Program-made: the position numbers and the translations under genes
The notes under the pieces: generated by a model
Told to the model about the DNA's origin: nothing
Databases searched by the model: none
What the model saw: only the letters and a program-made list of their open reading frames with translations
Part shown: positions 15,414 through 22,452 of the stretch, in pieces
Layout of the letters: the number at the start of each line of letters is the position of its first letter
Position numbering within the stretch: the first letter of the stretch is position 1
Source: Ruminococcus sp.
GTDB lineage: Bacteria > Bacillota > Clostridia > Oscillospirales > Acutalibacteraceae
Direction of reading: 5' to 3'
NCBI GenBank assembly: GCA_004558485.1
Contig: SFCS01000017.1
Location: 1-25,228, forward strand
Length of the DNA stretch: 25,228 nucleotides

Positions 15414-15959
15414 GTGAGTATACACGACGATGTGGAGGAAATCCTGTTTACAGAGGAGCAGCTGCATGAGATTGTTGCCCGTATCGGCGCAGAGATCAAT
15501 CGCGACTATGCGGGGAAGAATTTGCTGATGGTGAGCGTTTTGAAGGGCTCGCTGATCTTTATGGCGGATCTCATGCGGCAGATCACCATTCACTGTGCCA
15601 TTGACTTTTTGGCGGTTTCCAGCTATGGAAACGGGACGACCTCTTCCGGTGAAGTGCGGATTTTGAAGGATTTGGATCAGTCGCTTGCCGGAAAGGACAT
15701 TTTAGTGGTGGAGGACATTCTGGACTCCGGCAACACGCTGTCCTTCCTGCTCAAAAATCTTTCCGCGCGCAATCCCGCGAGCATTCGCCTTTGCACGCTG
15801 CTTGACAAGCCCGAGCGCCGCAAAGCGAACATCAACGCCGATTATGTCGGCGCAAGAGTGGAAGACAAATTTATCGTCGGATACGGTCTCGATTATGCGG
15901 AGCGTTACCGCAATCTGCCGTATATCGGCGTTTTGAAGCCTGAGATTTATCAAGGCTGA
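15414..15959 (+). CDS. hpt: Hypoxanthine-guanine phosphoribosyltransferase
   Basis: 181 residues from GTG 15414, chosen because GGAGG lies 8 bases upstream and the resulting N-terminus (SIHDDVEEILFTEEQL) lines up with known Hpt proteins; ATG 15396 six codons earlier is an alternative with a distant AGGGG. The enzyme salvages hypoxanthine and guanine with PRPP to IMP and GMP. Motifs: VLKGSLIFMADL (loop I), SSYGNGTTSSGEV (flexible loop), VVEDILDSGNTLSFL (PRPP-binding loop), LLDKPERRK and VGYGLDYAERYRNLPYIG. In Bacillus, Hpt interacts with FtsH and TilS genetically and the three genes are neighbours, as here. Confidence 0.95.
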   Translation: MSIHDDVEEILFTEEQLHEIVARIGAEINRDYAGKNLLMVSVLKGSLIFMADLMRQITIHCAIDFLAVSSYGNGTTSSGEVRILKDLDQSLAGKDILVVEDILDSGNTLSFLLKNLSARNPASIRLCTLLDKPERRKANINADYVGARVEDKFIVGYGLDYAERYRNLPYIGVLKPEIYQG

Positions 15960-16001
15960 TCTTGACTAAGCCCACCATTCGGATGCGGCGAAAAAGGAGA
16001 C

Positions 16002-17921
16002 ATGACCGTGGAGCCTAAAAACAACGGCGGCAGATCCGCCCTGAGCATATTTCTGTTCATCGCAGTGCCGCTGGCGTTCTTTGTGGCACTGTGGATGGTG
16101 CTGAACCCCGGCACGGCGCAAAAGACAGTCACAGAGAAATATTCGGAATATATCGCCTATTTTGAACAGGATCAGGTACAGGACTATACGCTGGATCTCG
16201 GCACCGGCGCGTTGCAGATTACGCTGCGCGAAAACTATCGCAAGGATGTCAACGGTGACGGCAAGATCGACGACAAGGATGTGCTCACCTATAAAGTGCC
16301 GGATGTCGGCACCTTCCTCGACCTTGTGACGCCGCTTGTCAACGAGAATAACCGCGACGATGATCCGAGCAACGACATCACCTATAACTGGAAACCGGTG
16401 TCGCAGCGCTCCTGGATCATCAGCCTTTTGCCCTCTATTCTGACGGGCGTTTTGCTGATCGTCGTCATCATTTCCATGCGGCGCTCGCTTTCGGGACTCG
16501 ACGGCTCGCGCATGATGGGCTTCGGTAAGGTCAAGGCAAAAGCCTCGATCGACGATAAGCGAAAGACCACCTTTGCGGATGTCGCAGGTGCTGATGAGGA
16601 AAAAGAGGAACTGAGCGAGATCGTCGAATTTCTTAAAGAGCCTAAGCGTTTCCGCGAGCTCGGTGCGCGTGTGCCGAAGGGTGTTTTGCTTGTCGGCCCT
16701 CCGGGAACCGGTAAGACGCTGCTTGCCCGCGCGGTCGCGGGAGAGGCAAATGTGCCGTTCTTCTCCATGTCCGGTTCGGACTTTGTGGAAATGTATGTCG
16801 GCGTCGGTGCTTCCCGTGTGCGCGATCTTTTCGATCAGGCAAAGAAAAACGCCCCGTGCATCATTTTCATTGACGAGATCGACGCCGTCGGCAGACAGCG
16901 CGGCGCAGGACTCGGCGGCGGCCACGACGAGCGTGAGCAGACCCTCAACCAGTTACTGGTTGAAATGGACGGCTTTGGCGCAAATGAAGGCATCATCGTG
17001 ATTGCCGCGACCAATCGTCCCGACATTTTGGATCACGCGCTGATGCGTCCCGGTCGTTTTGACCGTCAAATCGTTGTCAGCTACCCCGATGTGAAGGGCA
17101 GAGAGGACATCCTGCGCGTTCACGCAAAGGGAAAACCGCTGGCGGCGGATGTGGAGCTTGCCACCGTTGCCAAATCCACTGCCGGTTTCACCGGCGCTGA
17201 CCTTGAAAACCTGCTCAACGAGGCGGCACTGCTTGCCGCACGCCGCGGACTGCACTCCATCACCATGGCGGAGATCGAAGAGGCGACCGTCAAGGTGGTG
17301 GTCGGCACAGAGAAGAAGAGCCACAAGATGACGCCGCAGGAGAAAAAGCTGACGGCGTTCCACGAGGCAGGACACGCCGTCGTGACCTATTTCTGCCCGA
17401 CACAGGATCCGGTGCATCAGATTTCCATCATTCCGCGCGGCATGGCGGGCGGTTTCACCATGAGCCTGCCGGAGCATGACCGTTCCTATCGTGAGAAAAA
17501 GGAAATGCTCGAGGATCTGCAGGTGCTGCTCGGCGGCCGTGTCGCCGAGTCGCTGACGATGGGCGACATCTCCACGGGCGCCTCCAACGACATTGAGCGC
17601 GCGACCGAGCTTGCGCGCAACATGGTGACGAAATACGGCATGAGCGACGAGCTCGGCCCGATCATGTTCGGTACTTCCGATTCCAACGAGGTGTTCCTCG
17701 GCCGTGACTTCGGTCACACGCGCAACTATTCCGAGGAGGTCGCCTCCCGCATCGATACGGAAATCACCAACATCATCCACAACGCCTATGCCGCAACGAA
17801 GGAAAAGCTGTCCAACCATATGGATAAGCTCGAAATGGTCGCCAACTATCTCATCGAGCATGAGAAGATGGACGGCGATACCTTCAAGGCAATGATGCAG
17901 GACACGCAAGAAACCGTTTGA
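16002..17921 (+). CDS. ftsH: ATP-dependent zinc metalloprotease FtsH
   Basis: 639 residues, ATG 16002 with AAAGGAG upstream. Two transmembrane helices (about 13-35 and 130-150) flank an extracytoplasmic domain; the cytoplasmic part has AAA motifs GPPGTGKT (232-239), Walker B IIFIDEIDAVG, the second region of homology (ATNRPDILDHALMRPGRFDR) and the zinc site HEAGH (454-458). FtsH degrades membrane and regulatory proteins as a hexamer. Unusual: residues 82-93 of the outside domain read DVNGDGKIDDKD, the spacing of an EF-hand or dockerin calcium loop, and more acidic residues follow (RDDDPSND). Its TGA stop lies inside the -35 box of the next gene. No terminator lies between them; the next is at 18207. 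Confidence 0.97.
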   Translation: MTVEPKNNGGRSALSIFLFIAVPLAFFVALWMVLNPGTAQKTVTEKYSEYIAYFEQDQVQDYTLDLGTGALQITLRENYRKDVNGDGKIDDKDVLTYKVPDVGTFLDLVTPLVNENNRDDDPSNDITYNWKPVSQRSWIISLLPSILTGVLLIVVIISMRRSLSGLDGSRMMGFGKVKAKASIDDKRKTTFADVAGADEEKEELSEIVEFLKEPKRFRELGARVPKGVLLVGPPGTGKTLLARAVAGEANVPFFSMSGSDFVEMYVGVGASRVRDLFDQAKKNAPCIIFIDEIDAVGRQRGAGLGGGHDEREQTLNQLLVEMDGFGANEGIIVIAATNRPDILDHALMRPGRFDRQIVVSYPDVKGREDILRVHAKGKPLAADVELATVAKSTAGFTGADLENLLNEAALLAARRGLHSITMAEIEEATVKVVVGTEKKSHKMTPQEKKLTAFHEAGHAVVTYFCPTQDPVHQISIIPRGMAGGFTMSLPEHDRSYREKKEMLEDLQVLLGGRVAESLTMGDISTGASNDIERATELARNMVTKYGMSDELGPIMFGTSDSNEVFLGRDFGHTRNYSEEVASRIDTEITNIIHNAYAATKEKLSNHMDKLEMVANYLIEHEKMDGDTFKAMMQDTQETV

Positions 17922-17946
17922 CTTTTGTCGCAACCTGCGGTATACT
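17918..17946 (+). promoter_or_regulatory. Promoter of the 65-residue membrane protein, -35 over the ftsH stop
   Basis: TTGACT (17918-17923), 17-base spacer, TATACT (17941-17946). The TGA within it is the ftsH stop (17919-17921). This is the third promoter in the window built this way. Confidence 0.8.
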
Positions 17947-17983
17947 AAAAAAAAGAACATCCATTTTTCGGAGGTGCTTTATT

Positions 17984-18181
17984 ATGAAAAACAAGAAAAC
18001 GCTGTGGATCGTTGTGATCGTCGCTGCTGTTGTCGCATCGTTGGCAACGCTTGTGACGCTGATGCTGCGCTTTAAGTGCAAAAAGCGCCGTGCGCTCAAG
18101 CCCGCTGCCGACGAAGGCTGTGCCTGCATGTCCTTTGATTGTGAGCATGAGGACGAGCCGACGGAGGAAACGGCGGACTGA
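17984..18181 (+). CDS. Small single-pass membrane protein
   Basis: 65 residues, ATG 17984 with GGAGGT about 9 bases upstream. A basic start (MKNKKT) is followed by one hydrophobic helix (about residues 7-27), a strongly basic stretch (RFKCKKRRALK) and an acidic C-terminus with three closely placed cysteines (GCACMSFDCEHEDEPTEE). I do not recognise a family. It has its own promoter and a strong terminator, so it is probably a monocistronic gene, also reached by readthrough from ftsH. Whether the cysteines bind metal is unknown. Confidence 0.75.
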   Translation: MKNKKTLWIVVIVAAVVASLATLVTLMLRFKCKKRRALKPAADEGCACMSFDCEHEDEPTEETAD

Positions 18182-18206
18182 CCGTTTTTTTGCCAAAAAC
18201 AGATGT

Positions 18207-18247
18207 GCCCCCGAACGAAAATTTCGTTCGGGGGCTGATTTTTTTTA
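18207..18247 (+). terminator. Strong intrinsic terminator
   Basis: Arms GCCCCCGAACGAAA (18207-18220) and TTTCGTTCGGGGGC (18222-18235), followed by TGATTTTTTTT. It ends the small membrane-protein gene and any transcript coming from ftsH, so the cysK operon is insulated. Confidence 0.9.
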
Positions 18248-18256
18248 CGGAAACTA

Positions 18257-18285
18257 TTGACAGAAGGAAGAAGGCGTGCTATTAT
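18257..18285 (+). promoter_or_regulatory. Promoter of the cysK-nifS-nifU-rrf2 operon
   Basis: TTGACA (18257-18262), 17-base spacer, TATTAT (18280-18285). Predicted transcription start near 18292, at the edge of the tandem repeat that I propose as operator. Confidence 0.75.
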
Positions 18286-18294
18286 ATAACCAAA

Positions 18295-18310
18295 TTAGTA
18301 ATTTAGTAAT
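18295..18310 (+). promoter_or_regulatory. Candidate operator: tandem TTAGTAAT repeat
   Basis: TTAGTAAT occurs twice back to back (18295-18302 and 18303-18310) in an AT-rich stretch directly downstream of the -10 box, in a GC-rich neighbourhood. Position over the transcription start fits a repressor site. The Rrf2/IscR-type regulator encoded at the end of the same operon is the obvious candidate; the binding itself is inference. Confidence 0.5.
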
Positions 18311-18328
18311 TAAAAGGGGCGATGAACC

Positions 18329-19261
<933 letters not shown>

Positions 19262-19276
19262 GAAAGGAGCAGTCCT

Positions 19277-20464
19277 ATGCATGTCTATGCGGATAATGCG
19301 GCAACCACAAAAATGAGCAAGGTGGCAATCGACGCGATGTTGCCGTATATGGAGACGATTTTCGGAAACCCCTCCAGTCTGCACACTGTCGGTCAAATGG
19401 CGGCAGAGGCTCTGCTGGATGCGAGAAAACGCATCGCCGCCTGTCTCGGCTGTACGTCACAGGAGATCTATTTCACCTCCGGCGGCAGTGAGGCGGACAA
19501 CCAGGCAATCCTGTCTGCCGCGGCGCACGGCGAACGCCGGGGGAAAAAGCACATCATTTCCACCGCCTTTGAACATCACGCCGTGCTACACACACTGGAA
19601 AAGCTGAAAAAACAGGGCTTTGAAGTGGAGCTTCTCGATGTGCACGACTATGGCAACATCACGGCAAAGCAGGTGGCGGACGCCATTCGCCCCGACACCT
19701 GTCTTGTGACGACGATGTACGCCAATAATGAGATCGGCTCTATCCTGCCGATCGCGGAGATCGGAGCTGTCTGTCGGGAAAAGGGCGTGCTGTTCCACAC
19801 CGACGCCGTACAGGCGGCGGGACATCTGCCCATCCGTGTCGGGGAGCAGAACATGGATATGTTGTCCCTTTCCGCTCATAAATTCCACGGTCCGAAGGGC
19901 ATCGGCGTTCTGTATGCCAAACGCGGCGTGCCGCTTGTGAATGTGATCGAGGGCGGCGCGCAGGAGCGCGGAAAGCGTGGGGGCACGGAAAACCTGCCCG
20001 CCATCATGGGTATGGCGGCGGCGCTGGAGGATGCCTGCGCCCATATGGAGGAGAACACGAAAAAGGTCGCCGCTTTGCGCGATAAACTGATCGTGGGTCT
20101 TTCGACGATTCCGCACGCGGCGCTCAACGGCGATCCCGTCAACCGCCTTCCCGGCAATGTCAGCTTCTGTTTTGAGGGTATTGAAGGGGAAAGCCTGCTG
20201 CTATTGCTTGATGAAAAGGGCATTTGTGCCTCGTCCGGCTCGGCGTGCACCTCCGGTTCGCTTGATCCCAGTCATGTGCTGTTGGCGATCGGCAGACCGC
20301 ATGAGATCGCGCACGGCTCGCTGCGCTTGTCGCTCTGCGAGAATAACACGGAGGAACAGGTCGAGTATATGTTAAAAGAGATCCCCGCGGTCGTGTCCTA
20401 CCTGCGGCATATGTCGCCGCTGTGGCGGGACAAGGTCGAGGGCAGAAAACCGTTTGTATTGTGA
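19277..20464 (+). CDS. nifS: Cysteine desulfurase (NifS/IscS family)
   Basis: 395 residues, ATG 19277 with GAAAGGAG upstream. It takes sulfur from cysteine as an enzyme-bound persulfide, leaving alanine. Visible: N-terminus YADNAATT, SGGSEADN, HTDAVQAAGH, the PLP lysine K202 in SAHKFHGPKG, GGTENLPAIMG, and the catalytic cysteine C324 in SSGSACTSGSLDPSHVL. The longer loop around the cysteine marks group I (NifS/IscS) rather than SufS. nifU begins 11 bases after the stop, matching the normal donor-scaffold pair. The mnmA remnant further on suggests that this desulfurase once, or still, supplies tRNA 2-thiolation. Confidence 0.96.
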   Translation: MHVYADNAATTKMSKVAIDAMLPYMETIFGNPSSLHTVGQMAAEALLDARKRIAACLGCTSQEIYFTSGGSEADNQAILSAAAHGERRGKKHIISTAFEHHAVLHTLEKLKKQGFEVELLDVHDYGNITAKQVADAIRPDTCLVTTMYANNEIGSILPIAEIGAVCREKGVLFHTDAVQAAGHLPIRVGEQNMDMLSLSAHKFHGPKGIGVLYAKRGVPLVNVIEGGAQERGKRGGTENLPAIMGMAAALEDACAHMEENTKKVAALRDKLIVGLSTIPHAALNGDPVNRLPGNVSFCFEGIEGESLLLLLDEKGICASSGSACTSGSLDPSHVLLAIGRPHEIAHGSLRLSLCENNTEEQVEYMLKEIPAVVSYLRHMSPLWRDKVEGRKPFVL

Positions 20465-20475
20465 GGTGTAAAGCT

Positions 20476-20913
20476 GTGGCACTGTACAGTGAAAAAGTGA
20501 TGGATCATTTCAAAAACCCGCGCAATGTCGGTGTTTTGGAGAATGCCGACGGTGTCGGCGAGGTCGGCAACGCCAAATGCGGCGACATTATGAAGATTTA
20601 TCTGAAAATTGACAACGACATCATCACCGATGTGAAATTTGAGACCTTCGGCTGCGGCTCGGCAATTGCGTCCAGCTCCATGGCAACCGAAATGATCAAG
20701 GGCAAGCCGCTTTCCGAGGCGCTGGAGCTTTCCAACAAAGCGGTCGCCGAGGCACTCGACGGACTGCCTGCGCACAAGATGCACTGCTCCGTTTTGGCGG
20801 AGGAGGCCATCAAAGCGGCAGTGAAGGACTATTATGACAAGAACGGCTTCGCCTACGATCATAAGCAGTTCCCCGACTGTGCCTCCTGTGAGGCGTGTCA
20901 TACCTGTGGATAA
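20476..20913 (+). CDS. nifU: Fe-S cluster scaffold NifU/IscU-like with four-cysteine tail
   Basis: 145 residues from GTG 20476, with GAGGTG (20463-20468) upstream overlapping the nifS stop. The IscU-type scaffold accepts sulfur from the desulfurase and assembles Fe-S clusters. The three cluster cysteines are C35 (NAKCGD, with D37), C60 (FGCGSAIASSS) and C104 (HKMHCSVLAEEA). The C-terminal tail adds four cysteines at exact three-residue spacing: C135, C138, C141, C144 (DCASCEACHTCG). I do not know this tail from E. coli IscU or Bacillus SufU. The remnant of mnmA overlaps the last codons of this gene. Confidence 0.95.
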   Translation: MALYSEKVMDHFKNPRNVGVLENADGVGEVGNAKCGDIMKIYLKIDNDIITDVKFETFGCGSAIASSSMATEMIKGKPLSEALELSNKAVAEALDGLPAHKMHCSVLAEEAIKAAVKDYYDKNGFAYDHKQFPDCASCEACHTCG

Positions 20914-21103
20914 GGTGCTCGTCGCCATGAGCGGCGGTGTGGACTCCGGTGTGGCAGCGTATAAGCTCTATGAGCGGTATGCCTGCATCGCCCATAAAAA
21001 CGGGCGGTATCTGCTGAAAAAGGCGGCAGTGCCGTATGACGGGGATGTCGTCCTCGCGGCGGCACCATTAGTACGGTATATACGGAGGGATGAAACATGC
21101 TGA
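20906..21103 (+). pseudogene. mnmA: Internally deleted remnant of mnmA (tRNA 2-thiouridylase)
   Basis: From GTG 20906 the frame gives VDKVLVAMSGGVDSGVAAYKL, the exact N-terminus of MnmA with its PP-loop SGGVDS. Only about 65 codons follow instead of about 350. Near the end the frame reads AAVPYDGDVVL, and after a single-base slip at 21056-21057 GGC GGC ACC ATT gives GGTI; together this matches the usual MnmA end, (F)YDGDVVLGGGTI. So the gene keeps both ends and has lost about 300 internal codons plus one base. It sits where mnmA usually lies, after nifU, and overlaps it. No catalytic cysteines or tRNA-binding region remain. MnmA function must come from elsewhere, if it is present. Confidence 0.8.
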
Positions 21104-21507
21104 TTTCGTCAAAGGGCCGGTATGCACTGCGCATCATGCTGGAGCTTGCCGAACACTATGGGGAGGTGTTTATTCCCATGAAGGATATGGCACAGCGGCA
21201 GGGCATTTCCAAAGGGTATATCGCGCAGATCATGCCGATCCTGTCCAAAAACGGACTGGTGGACAGTATCCACGGCAAGGGCGGCGGCTACCGCCTGACG
21301 CGCCCGCCGCAGGAATGTACGGTGGGAGAGATTTTGCACCTGACCGAGGAGTCGCTGGCACCGGTCTCCTGCTTGCAGTGTGATGCAGCACCCTGCGAAC
21401 GTGCCGCACACTGTAAGACGCTGCCGGTGTGGCGAAAGATGGAGGCGATCACGAACGCCTACATCGACTCGCTGACCCTACAGGACATATTGGACGGAAA
21501 ATATTGA
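21097..21507 (+). CDS. iscR: Rrf2 family regulator, IscR-like with Fe-S type cysteines
   Basis: 136 residues, ATG 21097 with GGAGGG upstream. N-terminal winged helix-turn-helix of the Rrf2 family (MLISSKGRYALRIMLELAEH, then GISKGYIAQIMPILSKNGLV and GKGGGYRL). The C-terminal region contains cysteines C92, C95, C100 and C106 (SCLQCDAAPCERAAHC), the place where IscR binds a [2Fe-2S] cluster; CymR-type members lack them. It is the last gene of the cysK-nifS-nifU operon, whereas iscR usually comes first. It probably represses its own operon through the AT-rich repeat at 18295-18310 and so senses Fe-S status; this is inference. The gene symbol reflects similarity, not proven orthology. Confidence 0.9.
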   Translation: MLISSKGRYALRIMLELAEHYGEVFIPMKDMAQRQGISKGYIAQIMPILSKNGLVDSIHGKGGGYRLTRPPQECTVGEILHLTEESLAPVSCLQCDAAPCERAAHCKTLPVWRKMEAITNAYIDSLTLQDILDGKY

Positions 21508-21537
21508 AAAAAGGAGCAGTCAGCTGCTCCTTTTTTT
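21507..21537 (+). terminator. Bidirectional terminator between rrf2/iscR and trmL
   Basis: GGAGCAG (21513-21519) and CTGCTCC (21524-21530), flanked by an A run on the left and a T run on the right, so it functions for both convergent genes. Confidence 0.85.
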
Positions 21538-21540
21538 GCG

Positions 21541-22041
21541 TTACCAGTTGAATTTTGTCAGCTTTCCCGCCGTGCGCATCGCGGGATAGCCCCACTGCCG
21601 CAGCACCTCATACGCGCCGACGGCGACCGCGTTGGACAAATTGAGGGAACGCGCGGTGTCGTCGTCGATCATCGGCAGCCGCACACAGCTTTCGGGGTGC
21701 GCATGCAGCAGTGCCTCCGGCAGTCCCGCCGTTTCCTTTCCGAAAACGAGGTAAGCCCCGTCGGGATAGGTGACCTCGGAATGAATGTGCTGTGCCTTCG
21801 TGGAAAAATAGAAAAACGGGCCGGCGTTTTTGCTGAAAAAATCGTCGAGATCTTTATAGTAGTGAATATCCAAAAGATGCCAATAATCCAGTCCCGCGCG
21901 TTTCATCTTTTTGTCATCCAGCTTGAAACCGAACGGCTCCACCATGTGCAGTCGCGCGCCGGTCGCGGCGCAGGTGCGGCTGATGTTGCCGGTGTTTTGC
22001 GGGATCTCCGGCTCTACCAAAACAATGTTGAGAACTGCCAC
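21541..22041 (-). CDS. trmL: tRNA (cytidine(34)-2'-O)-methyltransferase
   Basis: 166 residues from GTG 22041, which has GAGGAAG about 8 bases upstream; a longer frame would run into the promoter. This is a minimal SPOUT methyltransferase that adds a 2'-O-methyl at wobble position 34 of tRNA-Leu isoacceptors, using SAM. Motif 1 VLVEPEIPQNTGNISRT, motif 2 LVFGKETAGLPEAL and motif 3 LPMIDDDTARSLNLSNAVAV (the knot) are all present, and the length matches TrmL rather than larger SpoU proteins. Monocistronic, with its own promoter, convergent with rrf2/iscR. Confidence 0.93.
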   Translation of the reverse strand: MAVLNIVLVEPEIPQNTGNISRTCAATGARLHMVEPFGFKLDDKKMKRAGLDYWHLLDIHYYKDLDDFFSKNAGPFFYFSTKAQHIHSEVTYPDGAYLVFGKETAGLPEALLHAHPESCVRLPMIDDDTARSLNLSNAVAVGAYEVLRQWGYPAMRTAGKLTKFNW

Positions 22042-22067
22042 AGTATCTTCCTCTCGCTTTTTGAAAC

Positions 22068-22096
22068 AGTATAATCCCGCGATGAAAAAATTGCAA
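22068..22096 (-). promoter_or_regulatory. trmL promoter
   Basis: On the minus strand TTGCAA (22091-22096), 17-base spacer, TATACT (22068-22073). Predicted start about 20 bases before the GTG start codon. Confidence 0.7.
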
Positions 22097-22157
22097 GGGC
22101 GCGGAATAACTTTTTTCGGCTTGGTTAATATAAAACAGCAGAGAGGAGGAAAGCACG

Positions 22158-22337
22158 ATGAAAAACACAATGATGAAAATGGTGAAGGGCGTCGGTATCG
22201 GCATGGCAATCGGTTGCGTGGCAGGTGCGGTCGGTAGCTATTATCTGTATGACAACCGCAAGGGCATCAAGAAGAACATGGGCAAGGCACTGCGTTCGGT
22301 CGGCGATCTTGTGGATGATGTCACTAGCTTCTTCTGA
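22158..22337 (+). CDS. Small YtxH-like protein
   Basis: 59 residues from ATG 22158, with GGAGGAAAG (about 22145-22153) upstream. A basic, methionine-rich start (MKNTMMKMVKGVGIGMAIG) leads into one glycine-rich hydrophobic segment (about 10-30) and a basic, amphipathic C-terminal helix (DNRKGIKKNMGKALRSVGDL). This pattern resembles YtxH-type small envelope proteins, but it is too short for firm assignment. No clear promoter is seen except the TATAAA/TAATAT region at 22126-22134; a strong terminator follows. Divergent from trmL. Confidence 0.75.
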   Translation: MKNTMMKMVKGVGIGMAIGCVAGAVGSYYLYDNRKGIKKNMGKALRSVGDLVDDVTSFF

Positions 22338-22341
22338 GTTA

Positions 22342-22381
22342 CAAAGGCGTCGCAAAAATTGCGGCGCTTTTGTGTTTTTTT
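22342..22381 (+). terminator. Intrinsic terminator
   Basis: 14-bp stem (22342-22355 with 22359-22372, two GT pairs) built on GCGTCGCAA / TTGCGGCGC with an AAA loop, followed by TGTTTTTTTC. Ends the YtxH-like gene. Confidence 0.85.
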
Positions 22382-22392
22382 CATGAATGTGC

Positions 22393-22422
22393 TTTACTTT
22401 CCGGTGCGATTTATGGTAAGAT
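22393..22422 (+). promoter_or_regulatory. Possible promoter of the anchored-protein/parvulin pair
   Basis: TTTACT (22393-22398), 18-base spacer, TAAGAT (22417-22422). Weak, but correctly placed after a terminator and before ATG 22453. Confidence 0.45.
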
Positions 22423-22452
22423 ATATGCATTAACGCGGAAAGGTTGTCCTAT

